From Pachyseris speciosa (Eukaryota; Cnidaria; Anthozoa; Scleractinia; Pachyseridae), in contig JAEMWC010000620.1 in assembly GCA_016490735.1 (NCBI GenBank), forward strand, positions 426,001 to 490,000: a stretch of DNA of 64,000 nucleotides. Direction: 5' to 3'. The notes below the pieces were generated by a model. The model worked only from the letters and a program-made list of their open reading frames with translations, was not told where the DNA came from and did no database searches. Numbering within the stretch: the stretch's first letter is position 1; each line of letters opens with the position of its first letter. The translations under genes were made by a program, and so were the position numbers. Of the stretch, positions 42,201 to 53,236 are shown in pieces.

Positions 42201-42663
42201 AGCCCGTCCACACGTATCCAGATATTTTCAAAAACGGAGATTTTTTTCCTCCGTTTGCACCTCCCGTCCACACGTAAACGGCGTTTTTGGCCACAAATAT
42301 GGAGGTTTTTGAAAACGCTCTCCAGACTGTAGATTTTTAAAAACTGAGATTTATTGTATTCGCGTGGATGGTTGAAAACGAAGGTTTTCAAATACAATGA
42401 TGTCAAAGTTAGGGTCCAGTGCACAGAAACAAAGATGGCAGCAAACTCTTTGATTTTCGCAGGCTTATGATTATCACAGGGCGCATGTGCTCGTAACCTG
42501 CGCATGCTCAATATGTGAAGTCTAGCGTATTAGAATCGTTTTTGCGTATACGCGTGGACGTGCAAATATGATTTTAATACGGTCTGTGTGGACGCAGATT
42601 TTTTCAAATAGGGAGAAAAAAAATCTCCTTTTTCGAAAATATCTGGATACGTGTGGATGGGGT
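42201..42663. mobile_element. 463-bp MITE with CCTAG target duplication
   Basis: Both ends carry TCCACACGTATCCAGATATT (inverted), flanked by CCTAG at 42196-42200 and 42664-42668. Inner copies of CGTCCACACGTAAACG are also present. It interrupts element A2. Confidence 0.8.
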
Positions 42664-44450
42664 CCTAGTTCTGAACTACTTACACCCATATTTCCGAGTA
42701 AAAGAATTTCCGTCTTTTCATGATTAACCTTTAATCTGGAGTATACATTCTATGCTAAACAACTTGAGAGTGTCAAAAAGGGTGTGGTGCAACAGTTTGT
42801 CCCTAACAAATGATGTAATATCATCAGTAAATATAACTAATTTGATTGCATTACCATCCACTGTAATGGCTTTGATTTGATCGTTATTGTGTATGGATAA
42901 TGCCAATAATTCAAGAACTATTATGAAGAGTAATCGTGAGAGCGGGTCACCCTGGTGAACACCCTGTTTAAGATGAAAAGAGGGAGTAGAAAAGCCATTA
43001 TTAATCACACAACTTGTTATATTTTTATAAAACGTTTTGATCCATGCTAAAAAGGATTCACTGAAGCCAAAGTAGCGATCTGAGAAGGAAATTCCCATTC
43101 AAAGAACCAAAGGCTTTGTCAAAATCTACTGCAGTCATTATACTTTGGTAGTCTTGCACTTTTGTAAATTCCATGATGTTGCCTATCGTTCGAACTGCGT
43201 CGAAAATGGTTCAACCTCTGACAAAGGCATTCTGATCATAATGAATAATATGGCTTGCGTTTGTGAATTTAATAATTCACCATGGAAATAGGCATAATTC
43301 AATGTGAACGAGTCAACTAGAAGCGATCCGATTTTTGGCCAGAAGAACTTGTAAAATTCTATTGTAAGCCCATCGTTCCCAGGAGTTTTATTGTTGTTAA
43401 AGGTCAACAAAACCTTGAAACATTCGGAATAATTATGTTAACTGGTCCTCACACATGTCACGCATTGAGTTAGTTAACTTAGCAGATGAAGTGGTGTTTT
43501 CAAGAAAGGAACAAGTTGAATAGTCAGTTTGTATTCCTGACTTTTTGTCATAAAGTTCCGAATAAAAACTGTTTTATGCAGCTTTTCTTCTTATTACTAT
43601 TTTCTAAATTCAGGAAATACTTGCTGTTTCTTTCGCCCTATTCATAGCACGTGCTGTGGAACAGATGACTGAGCCTCTTACGATGTAATCATACTCTCTT
43701 TCATACTCTGCTTTAGCCGACTCCAGGTTGGCAAGATTTTCTTCTGTCGGTGACTCTGCTATTTTCTTTTTGCATTTTTTAAGCCTATTTTCAATTGTTT
43801 GAATTTTATTTCTCCTTTCTTTAGCTTTAAGTTTACTAAAGAATATACTTTCCAATCCCATTTAATTCTCACATCATCACAGAAATTGATTTCGTCGAGC
43901 CACTTTGGAAAGTTCCATGTAAACGCTGAACAAAAAAAACGTCATCCAAGAGATTGTTGTTGAGCTTCCAAAAAGATGGGCCACGCTGCTGATCATCTAG
44001 ACAATCAATTTCTAAGGCTATGGTTATTGCTTGGTGATCCGTTCTAATAGCTGTCACTATGTCGCCTTTAGCTAATCAAGGGATCTTTGACAATTGGGCT
44101 TTTTTGACTCCAAGTAAATTCCTTACTATCTGGATTATGGATTCTCCAGATGTCTACTAATTAATCATAATTCATCAAAATGTCTTCCACACACTTAACT
44201 GGGTCTTTTAACACTGGGTTTCCACCCGAACAATTAACAATCTTGGACAAAACTCCTTGAGAAAATGCCACACGTCATGACCAAAAACCTGATTGCATTA
44301 GATCATTGACAACAAAGTCCTTAAAATGTTTTCTCTGCCGCCTCCCCCTCCCCAATGTTGATGTGTCTCAACCTACCATTGCATTGAACACAATCAGGAG
44401 GATAAAACAACATTGATTTGGGGGAGGGGGATCTCGCAACTCAAGCAGTT

Positions 44451-45105
44451 TAAGGCCTGGGTTTAGAAATATGTTCATAAATATGGTTGATCGCCAATAT
44501 CTTCTTCCAGATTGCCTAGAACTGGATGAAACTTTCCCTGAAGATAAATCTTGTTGTCCTTGTTTGCCTTAACGTATAAATTTGATCACGTGATCAGTCA
44601 CGTGATCAAAATTTGAAAAAGTCTTAAATCGGCGATGCGGTGGCGGATTTTAAGTTTACAGATAAATAAATCAGCGTTTTTAATATAAATCCAACATATC
44701 TAACTTTCCACGCTTGGAGTGATTGCTCACGAGTTTTAGTTTTTAAATTATCAACAGCTAAAGGTTGAATTCTGGGAAGAAAAATGACCTTTGCCCTCAC
44801 AACTTTTTTGTTGAGAACGATGGACGGTCGCTCCAAACGTGAGACGCTGGAAATAATTAATACGCATAAGAAAAGCGTTTTTATTCGATATTATATCCCA
44901 CAAAAGTCACCTACTCCTCAAATAAGTGATGATTTCAAAGAAATGGTCACGTGACACGCCACGTGATCTAAGATAACGTTTATTGCACGTCAAAATGTTA
45001 AGGATGATGAGAACTACCCATGTGCCGAATTTCGTTTCAGTGTCATTCCCCTGGGCAGTTATATCGCAAAAAACGTTTTCTCTAATAAACGCCCCCTGAC
45101 CCAGG
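44451..45105. mobile_element. TTAA-flanked inverted-end unit inside element A2
   Basis: GGCCTGGGT at the left end and ACCCAGGCC at the right are bounded by TTAA on both sides. The outer flanks CTCAAGCAGT and ACTGCTTGAG are themselves inverted. The inside contains repeated CACGTGATC (44586, 44599, 44961). A piggyBac-type non-autonomous element is possible, or simply a 27-bp-ended MITE. Confidence 0.55.
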
Positions 45106-45309
45106 CCTTAAACTGCTTGAGAAAGTCCATTACTGCTTCAATTCTGCCTTTTAAGTGTTCAGAGCTTATTTTTCTCAACAGTTTTGTCCAAGATTGTGTG
45201 AGAGGGAAAATGTTGAAAAAGTGTCTTGAAAGAAGTTAAATTATTTGGTGTAGCTATTACATAGTTCCAATTAGAATGCGCATAAATTGCAATTGTTGAC
45301 AAGGGGAGT

Positions 45310-46360
45310 TAAGTATTGTAAAGGAATATTACAGCTATTTTTTATGATTCATAGAGAGCCATTTAACAATCAGCAGGTGAGTTGTGGTAAACAGAAAACG
45401 CCATGGTTTGCTCAGGGCTGATTGAGGCCACAAGAAGGGCGTACATTGCATTTTTGGAACGCGATAAGGGTATTTTAGCGTTAGCATGCAATAAAGGAAA
45501 GATGCAATGTTGCTCTGGCTTCTGTGTACAGGATTCAGTGTGAAAGTATTTACAACAAGGAAAGGGCAGCTGGAAAACGTGCAGGAGGACAGCCAAGTAA
45601 GCTCTCTATGCATGAGCAGAGAACAATTGTTCGTTCTCTTAAAGCGCCACGAAAAGAGGAAGGACAATTTTCCTCGACCAGAATTATGCAGCGGACAGGG
45701 CTAGATACAAGACAAGTCACTAATTGCACAGTTTGATGCTTTCTTCACAAAAACGGTTATTATTACCTCCTGGCACGAAAAAAAAAGGCTTGATGTCTGC
45801 TGAGGACATGGTTAAATGCATTAAGTTTGCCAAACATATCAAAAAATGTATTCCTCTGATGTATGGAGTAGTTTGGTGGCTTTCTACTTGGATGGGGTTA
45901 GCTTTTACCACAAAAACAATCCCAGGCACTGAGGAGACTGGTATGGAGGAAAACCACAGAAAGACCGATGTAGGGGTGTACTGCAAAAGGAAGCAAAGAG
46001 GGGAGTGGGGGATGAGGTAAAGTCACTGGTTGCGATAAGTCATGGTGAAGGAGTTATCGAATGTCACCAATATGATACTCTAGACGGTCGTTTATTTGCC
46101 TCTTTTGTCAATGAAAGATTTCAAGTGTTGTTTGAAAAAGCAGACAAGAATGGTTCGCGGCTATTTCTCCAAGATAATTTGCCCAACCAGAATTCTTCCC
46201 TAGCTAGTAAAGAGAATCCTGCAATCTAAAAGGGCAATACAGCTACACAAACTGCCGAGAAGCCCAGACTTAAATCCAGTTGAGAACTTTTTCAATCTTG
46301 TAAAGAAAGAGTTGATGAAACAGGCCATAGAAATGAATATAAAGTGCGAGACATTAATTT
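45310..46360 (+). pseudogene. Tc1/mariner-like transposase relic inserted in element A2
   Basis: In broken frames it encodes an N-terminal helix-turn-helix part (AAGKRAGGQPSKLSMHEQRT, then FSSTRIMQRTGLDTRQV) and the catalytic core. The first aspartate is in FYLDGVSFYHKNNP (near 45880), the second in LFLQDNLPNQNS (near 46170), and the acidic residue in DLNPVENFFNLVKKELM (near 46280). Spacing fits DDE/D transposases of the Tc1 superfamily, which cut and paste at TA. Several frameshifts between blocks make it dead. The exact ends are not resolved. Confidence 0.75.
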
Positions 46361-48179
46361 GATGAATTTTCATGAGTGAAACAAACAAAGATTGTTTAGT
46401 GGTGCTATTGGGAGCGTAAATATTTACCATAAGGAATGGGACATTTTGAATAGTTGTCTCTAAAATGCAGTACCTCCCTTCCTCGTCAGATCGGATTGAT
46501 TTCACTTTTACATGTAAGTCAAAGGATTTTCGTATAAGAATGGCGACCCCGCGACTAAGGAAAGAGCCATGAGCAGAATAAATATCTCCAGGCCAGTGCT
46601 TTTTCAATTGATTTTCAATCTCAATGGTGCTGTAAGTCCCTTGCAAAAAGCAGATGTCTGAATTTTGCGTAATAGGCCAATTGAAAATTGACTTACGTTT
46701 TTCAGACGTACGGATACCAACAACGTTCAGCGAGATAGTTTAAAATTTTAGGTTGCTGCGATCCATAATTAAAATTTACATATGTATAACGGAAAACAGA
46801 CAAAAAAAGTAGCTGTTTTTTCCAGAAGAGACAATGTTACCGGAACAATTTTCGACAATGTGATTAGATTTTGAATGACATACACAACAAAACAAAAGAA
46901 ACAAGATGAAAAACGTAGCCAGTGTGAAAAAATTAAACTGTTAAAGCTACGCCTGGATGAAGCAAACTTCCAAACCAGAAAGTATGCATATCGATAGATC
47001 CTAATAGAATCAAAAAGAGAAAAATAAACTACTTCCTGCATATCCTACAATGCACAAACCTGGAATATTTTTACGTGAAATTTAATAGATATTTACTCAA
47101 CAGCTAGTGAGCTTTAGGTATCGAAAGGTCAGTCTCACCTAGGGGAAACAAAGTAAAAGTATGGATTTAAAAAAGGTTCCATTCCGCTGAAGACTGCTTT
47201 TTTTCCTTTTTTTCTTGTTTGCACCATCATAGGTATAAGCTTTTTCCTCATATCAATCACCCGTTTAGGTAGATCTGGGCCAATTCTGAAATCCGACTTG
47301 CTGTCGATGTTGCGTCGGCGTGAAAATAGTTTTTCCTGGTCTTTAAAGCGAAGGCAGCATGCTATGATGGCCAGAGATTTTCTTGTGTTCGCTCCTTTTT
47401 GCCGACCTGGTCAACTCTTTGGAACTCAATATTTTGAGCGTTTTCCACATTTAGTTCTTTCTGCAAGAAGGGTCTCAAGACCTCTTCAATGTTCTCTTCT
47501 TAACCGGTTTCTGGAACACCGTAGAAACGAAGATTTTCGTGGGGGCTGTACACTTCGTAATTTAAAAGCTGAAGGTGCAAGTCATCCATCTTCTTTCGTG
47601 ACTTATCTTCATAACCATCAAGTTTTTATTTATTAACTTCCACTTCTTCTTTTAGGAATTTTTACGGATGCCTGTAGGGTGTTTGTTTCTTCGTCTGTGT
47701 TTCGCACATCTTCCTTTAAGCGGTAGAATTCACTTTGAAGGTTTGCAACCGTTTGACTTATTTGATCCACTGAGTCTTGAAGTGTTTTTATTTGTGTGCC
47801 AATGCTTTCCATTTGGCTCAGCTTTGATACTATTGGATTCACTTTGGAGGCAAACCCCTGTTTCATGTCAAGGGCTGGCAGAAATACATCTTCAGATTCA
47901 CTCATCACGTTTGCAGGCGATTCAATAGCGGCTGGACTGTTCGCTTGATGTTCTTTGACGCTGTCTTTCAACCACTTCTTTTCGGGGGAAATAGTCTCAC
48001 TAACCGGTGAACTGCTTCCTCTCATTTCCGTTTACTTAGGGATGAAAATGGGGATGAAAATTCAATATCACGTAGCAGAACACATGGAAGAATACAACAA
48101 GATTACGGAGCTATCGATTTTGCATCCTCACTCAGCCATGCTCAGTCTCAGTCTCCAACAAACAAAATAAATCGGCTTG

Positions 48180-48665
48180 CAAAACACACTGATGATTCCA
48201 AAAAAGGATTGATTCTTGAGGTGGATCTTGAGTATCCCAAAGAGTTACATGATTTTCACAATAACTATCCTTATTGCGAACAAATTTGCGAAAAATACTG
48301 TATCACAATTGGACAGGTACAGAAGCTTATTACAACATTGGGAGATAAGCATGTTCTGCATTACAGAAACCTACAATTATATCTCAATCTGGGGTTGAAA
48401 CTCACCAAAATCCCCAGAATTCTAAAATTCGATCAAGAGAATCCAAGCTAAAAACGACTTTGAAAAGGACTTCTTCAAACTAATGAATAACTCAGTCTTT
48501 GACAAGACGATGGAGAATGTTAGAAAGGGAGTCAATGTAATTAAAGCTAATTACTAATCAGAAAAAGTTAAACAAATACAGTTCAAAACCAACTTTCGTA
48601 TCATTAAAAAATCTTCAATGAAAACCTTGTTGCTGTGCATAAGATCAAAGAAACACTCGTTCTCA
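48180..48665 (+). pseudogene. Family B DNA polymerase fragment (DNA_pol_B_2 type)
   Basis: The frame at 48209-48451 reads LEVDLEYPKELHDFHNNYPY and KHVLHYRNLQLYLNLGLKLT. After a frame change at about 48440 the sequence reads [20 protein letters not shown], the K-x3-N-S-x-(F/Y) motif B. Motif C (DTDS) is not found downstream, where a stop and unrelated sequence follow. This is a short relic of a virus-like or Polinton-type polymerase, of a different lineage from the gene at 59.6-62.9 kb judging by the sequence around motif B. Confidence 0.75.
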
Positions 48666-49375
48666 AGAACGTTTAGTTTAGCTGCCCAAGCAACAAAACG
48701 TGCACATCCGGTAAAAAGCAACCAAATTAATCACATGGCATCGAAATGTCAGCGATAATACGCAAAAAATTGTTTTGTGGACTCACTTTGTCTAGTGTTT
48801 GGTCAAACATTGTTTGTGTGTTTAGCGACCCAACGTTATGTTTGCTGACAACTGACGATGTTGGATGAAAATGTTTGATCGTTTAGCCGCGGTTTTAATC
48901 CTTAATTTTATGAGGACTCATTGCGATTGGGTGTTAATAAGATAAGGGTGAACGTTTCTTAAAGCTGTTCTGGCACCAAGGTCGAAAAACAGTCACCAAA
49001 GCTCCCAGGCAGAGTAAAAACACTTGTTCGCTTGCAAGCAAAACAACTTAACAAAACAAACAATTCAACTACTTCATTAGGTCCAAAACGAGTAGAGATG
49101 ATTGTTATATAAAAAAAAGTCAAAAGAAAAATACAAGTTTCATTCCTGAAAAAAGTAACAATGATTAAACCAAATTTTTAGCTTCCAATTATTTAATTCA
49201 CTTCACTGTCCAGTGTTGTAGAGGTTTCTACCACTTGAAATACATATCCACTTTAGTAAAAACACGTATCCAGAAAAATAGCTAACGGTTTGTCCAAAGA
49301 AAGAACTTCTTCCACAGATATGTATAAAATGTTCGATTGAGGCCTAAAACTGCTGTTTAAAAGTAAAAACTAAAA
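48666..49375. other. Intronic stretch between polymerase relic and Penelope-like element
   Basis: No gene recognized. GTTTGGTCAAACATTG (about 48799) and other short near-repeats suggest a decayed MITE. Confidence 0.35.
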
Positions 49376-49379
49376 TCCA

Positions 49380-49425
49380 AACTTTCGCCGATCAACGGCA
49401 TCATCAGGGATGAGAAAATATTCCG
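49380..49425 (-). ncRNA. Hammerhead-ribozyme-like core at the Penelope 3' side
   Basis: The minus strand reads CTGATGA, then a hairpin GCCG-TTGAT-CGGC, then GAAA: the two conserved core strands of a hammerhead ribozyme with stem II between them. Hammerheads are known in the terminal regions of Penelope-like elements. I could not define stems I and III or the cleavage site, so activity is uncertain. Confidence 0.5.
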
Positions 49426-49587
49426 CACGTGCTATATATATGCAAAGAAGGTGTAGGGTGAAATGTGTAAAAGATGTGACGTGTGTATGCAAGCTATAGA
49501 AATAAACTGTGAGTAGAATACAAAGCTCTAATGATGGAGTGTCTCTAAACAAAGGACCTCTAAAAGTGCTAGGAATAAAATAGAATA

Positions 49588-50640
49588 TTAAAATAGAAGG
49601 TCTGCGAATTCAGTACATTCTTCTCGGGAATTGAGTGTGGGCTTGTACTTTCTAATATAAAATGCTTCATAGAGGCGTAGATTAGCGGGGTCGTTTTCAC
49701 TCATGATTATCTTGACCTCAATGCCTTTGTAGTTCTGGCAGGAATGGATGTGTTTTTTAACAGAGGAGTTTGCGTTATTGATATGTTCTCTCACGCGGTC
49801 ATGGATGAAGCGTGTGGTGCTACCAATGTATTGTTGACCGCAGCTGTTACACGTGAGCTGGTATACTGCATTTCTTCGTAGACATAATCCGGTGTTAGAG
49901 ATAGGGCATTTGTCTCTTGTGCACTTGCGCTCCGTGGGGGTGTGGGATAGGGCTTGTCTGAGGGTGTGGGATTTGTGGGCAATGCGTACTGGGATGTTTT
50001 CTTTTCTGAAAATGTTAGTGATCCTGTGATTGAGTCCTTCAGAGATGTAGGGAATCTTAAGATATGACCATTCTGTGCTGCTAGGTTGGGGGTCTCGTTG
50101 AGGATTTTGTGGGCGTTTTGTCTGCTCTATTCTGTCCTCTGGATAACCATTGACGTGAAGGATGTCATCGAATGTGTTTAGGTGTTGTTTGGCAGATGTA
50201 TTTGAGGAGCATCTGTCCTTGATGCGTTTTCGCTCATTGCGAATGAAGTTGAGTTTGGATTTGATTGGCATAGCTGACTGATGATGGACGAATAGTGATT
50301 TCTTGGCTGCTTTCTTGTAGAATTCAAAAGAGCTGATGCCATCTTTGGATATGGTGACTTTGAAATCGAGTAAAGACAATGACAACCCATTTGACGTTGT
50401 TTTTGGTTTTTCAATTTCGAATTTCAAATTAGGGTGCACATTGTTTATAACGTCATGGAAGTGGTCAGCTGTTTCTTCATTAGTTGTTTGGAGATAGATA
50501 TCGTCAACATATCTTGTAAGGCTTATCATTAGGGTGCACATTGTTTATAACGTCGTGGAAGTGGTCAGCTGTTTCTTCATTAGTTGTTTGGAGATAGATA
50601 TCGTCAACATATCTCTTGTAAGGGCTTATCATTAGGTGCG
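49588..50640 (-). pseudogene. Penelope-like retroelement: RT C-terminal half plus GIY-YIG endonuclease
   Basis: The minus-strand frame begins within RT motif C, RYVDDIYLQTTNEETADHF, and continues NNVHPNLKFEIEKP and the thumb region. It ends in a GIY-YIG endonuclease (AVYQLTCNSCGQQYIGSTTR, followed by RVREHINN and ANLRLYEAFYIRKYKP). Penelope enzymes combine these domains, with GIY-YIG carrying out target nicking. The frame is open for 317 residues, but the upstream RT (motifs 1-4) is missing: the 5' side ends at about 50640 in a tandem duplication. So the copy is 5' truncated and inactive. Confidence 0.85.
50431..50633. repeat. Tandem duplication of about 100 bp in the Penelope RT
   Basis: AGGGTGCACATTGTTTATAA starts at 50431 and again at 50531; the copies differ by one substitution and a 3-bp length change. 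It duplicates the YVDD-coding segment. Confidence 0.9.
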
Positions 50641-51112
50641 AGGAGAGGGCGATGGTTTCAAGATGGTTTCTTCCACAGAGTTTGAGCTACTTGTTGCTCC
50701 CATTAATGCTGGTGAAATGTTAAGTGACCTTTCTTGGTGAGCTGCAAGATGAAGCGGTAAAGTGAAAGCCCTTGAAGTGTTGAATAATTTTGTTTTCAAC
50801 CCGGCACACAATCCGGGCACCATACACGTCGATCCAAGTTTGAAGCTTTTCCTGAGAAAAATCGTTCACTCTTCCTTTTTATCACTTGAAAACTCACCTT
50901 TCGGAGTATCTTTGAACAAGTTCTTGATTTTTATGCCTTTTATGCAAATTAAAAGACAAACTCCGATCGAAGATGAAGTTGTTTTGCTCAAAATGAAGAA
51001 ACCAACTGAATGTGTAATTTTGAGCCGCAGAAAGCATGCGGAAAATTAAGCCTCATTTTGGTTTAGGTGTCCCACACCTGGCTTGAGCCTGCGATCCAAT
51101 CGAAAGCAAGTA
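50641..51112. other. Intronic stretch
   Basis: One plus-strand open frame (50762-51049) lacks a recognizable motif. Otherwise no feature. Confidence 0.35.
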
Positions 51113-52737
51113 CAGTATTGTGCAAAAGTAATGCAAACGAAATTCGACGAATTTCGCGAATATTCGCGAATATTCGACGATAATTAGCGAAATTTCGTTT
51201 GGAGCGATTTTTCGACGATATTTCGGGAGTCCTATTGTTTGAGCGACAACGATATTTCGCGGCACTCCGCGATAATTCGAACGAAATTTCGCGGCACTCC
51301 CCGATAGTTCGAGCGAAATTTCGTGGCACTTAGCGATATTTCGAGCGAATTTTCGTTTGTATCCAGTGATTTTTCGCTTGCTGCAAATGATATCTTTATC
51401 GTTTCGTTCTATCTCCCTCGCACCACAAACATGACGTGTAAACATTAACACGTGCCAAGCAAATTCTAAAATGTCTATGTTTACGCCTCCATTTGAAGAT
51501 TTCACATTCTGGAAATGAAACTTACGTGTTCATGGTCTGTTTTAGAAAGTAAAACTGAAAGACACTACACACTTGCATGAGTTCCAGCAACATTAAATGT
51601 ATTTATTCTTCAAGACAAAAACAAGGCTTTGTCAGACTCAATACGGCCATGTGCGTTGTCTCCACGCAGTCTCGAATCCTGCACAAGTCTGAATTGCCTA
51701 GTCTTTTTTCCAGGCTTTATTTACACTATTGCTTAAGTAGTGTTCATATCTGCAATGATCACTCACATATTCGTCGAAAACCATTTGTTGCATTGAGGTT
51801 TAGCGTCCAAGCAATATGAATCCCGTCAGATTGAACGTGACTTTTCAAACGTGTTGCACGTGTAATCTGAGAAGCATTATCTTAGCTTTATGCAAATACG
51901 TTGTTTCCGAAAAGTTTGGACATTTGACGTTAACAATCTCAGCCATTGCAACCATCTCTGGGAACTCCTTTCATTTCGTTAGCATTACACAAGTATAAGA
52001 GAATTATGGTCATGGAATTAACATTTAAATTTAGGCACCACTTTCCGTCGACTGAATTGTTTGTTGCTCGTTGGTGACACAACCGCAGTTCGTTTTTTTG
52101 ACTATTTTCCAGCACTTTCCACTTAATCCTAATCATTATATTTTTAAGAAATTGAACGTGGACTATTCTCAATCAGAGGTTATATTTTCATCTCGTTAGC
52201 ATCACACAAGTATTAGAGCGGTAACGGTCAAGGAACATAATGGAACTTCGTGCTACGGTCGACTGAAGTGTTTTGTTTACATTTTTGCGCGACTTTCACA
52301 TACCTGTATGCTCTTGTCATGAAAACCATTTCTCGCTTACTTGTGTGTTTGACTCCAAGTAGGTAGGTGATCTTTCTATATGTTATTGCTGTTTTATTAA
52401 GGTTGACATTCATTTGTTAGTAAACGTTTACAAGTCAGATTACGATAAGTTTTGTTCAGGTATTCAGACTGACTTTTCGGCTGTGTGATCGGAAGCGATG
52501 TGAACCTTGCCGTCACTAAGGTTCTTAGTCATTGTAGTTGCTGCGAGTTGCCCCGCGATTTTCGCTTCTGCGAATTTTCGCGATAGCGATTTTTCGTTTG
52601 ACCCTCCGAAATATCGTGCGATACTTTCGAAATTTCGCTCGAAATATCGTTTCAAGTGAAACTTTTCGCGTGAAAGTTCGCGAGAACAAAGAACGAAATT
52701 CGTCGAATTTCGTTTGCATTACTTTTGCACAATACTG
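51113..52737. mobile_element. 1.6-kb Tc1/mariner-like non-autonomous element with CGAAATTTCG arrays
   Basis: 44-bp perfect terminal inverted repeats start CAGTATTGTGCAAAAGTAAT and are flanked by TA on both sides. Inside each end, for about 280 bp on the left and 190 bp on the right, motifs such as GCGAAATTTCG, CGATATTTCG and CGAATATTCG recur. The middle has two diverged copies of TTAGCATTACACAAGTATAA at about 51978 and 52197 and no transposase. Confidence 0.85.
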
Positions 52738-52832
52738 TAACTGCTCAGCGGTTAACTTAAAAAAAACAGCTGATCTCGATGAACTTTAAACTTGAGCCCG
52801 CGAGATGGTCACGTAATACTGGTCAGCGGATG

Positions 52833-52866
<34 letters not shown>

Positions 52867-53236
52867 GGATGTCAAATATCAAAGATGTGCGCTGTAAACT
52901 AGCTGGTCAGGTGGAGTTATATGACTTTTCACATTGTCATACATGGATGGGTGGACGTATGCACGTACGGTCGGATGGTCGTATGGTGACCGAAACCAAA
53001 TTTTCCCGAACAGATGGGTTACCATATTTTCTTACCAATGGTGCTCCATGCGCTCGCCTTCGGCGTGTGGGGCTCCTCTATAAAGAGTTCAAAGTCTTAG
53101 CAACTTCCTTATTTGCTCATCAAGGCGTCATCTTGTAGCGGCTGTTTAATTGATACAGGCATTTGCCACTGACAAACGTCTTGACAAACTTTATTGTACA
53201 AACGTTTGTGTGATGACTCATAGGTTCCAGAGACTT
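52738..53236. other. Intronic stretch before element B
   Basis: An open frame at 52779-53138 has several GG-rich codons but no motif I recognize. It is treated as non-coding. Confidence 0.35.

Larger units (their letters stand above)
41376..48025 (-). pseudogene. Tx1/L1-like element A2, near full length, interrupted by three insertions
   Basis: Minus strand, read from 48025. ORF1 (48025 to about 47170) has a coiled coil (QIKTLQDSVDQISQTVANLQ) and then an L1-ORF1p-like domain in broken frames. ORF2 starts near 46763 with an APE-type endonuclease (SLNVVGIRTSEKRKS, RGVAILIRKSFDLHV, MVNIYAPNSTTKQ). It continues as TDHQAITIALEIDC and GPSFWKLNNNLLDD at about 43.9-44.0 kb, then NNNKTPGNDGLTIEFYKFFW, LKQGVHQGDPLSRLLF and FTDDITSF (catalytic FTDD), and a C-terminal region ending at 41376. 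A Tc1-like element (about 45.3-46.36 kb), a TTAA-flanked unit (44451-45105) and a 463-bp MITE (42201-42663) lie inside. Many stops and frameshifts. Confidence 0.75.

Noticed and set aside
42197..42511. 104-residue minus-strand open frame
   Set aside because: It lies wholly within the 463-bp MITE and reflects its repeated inverted sequence.
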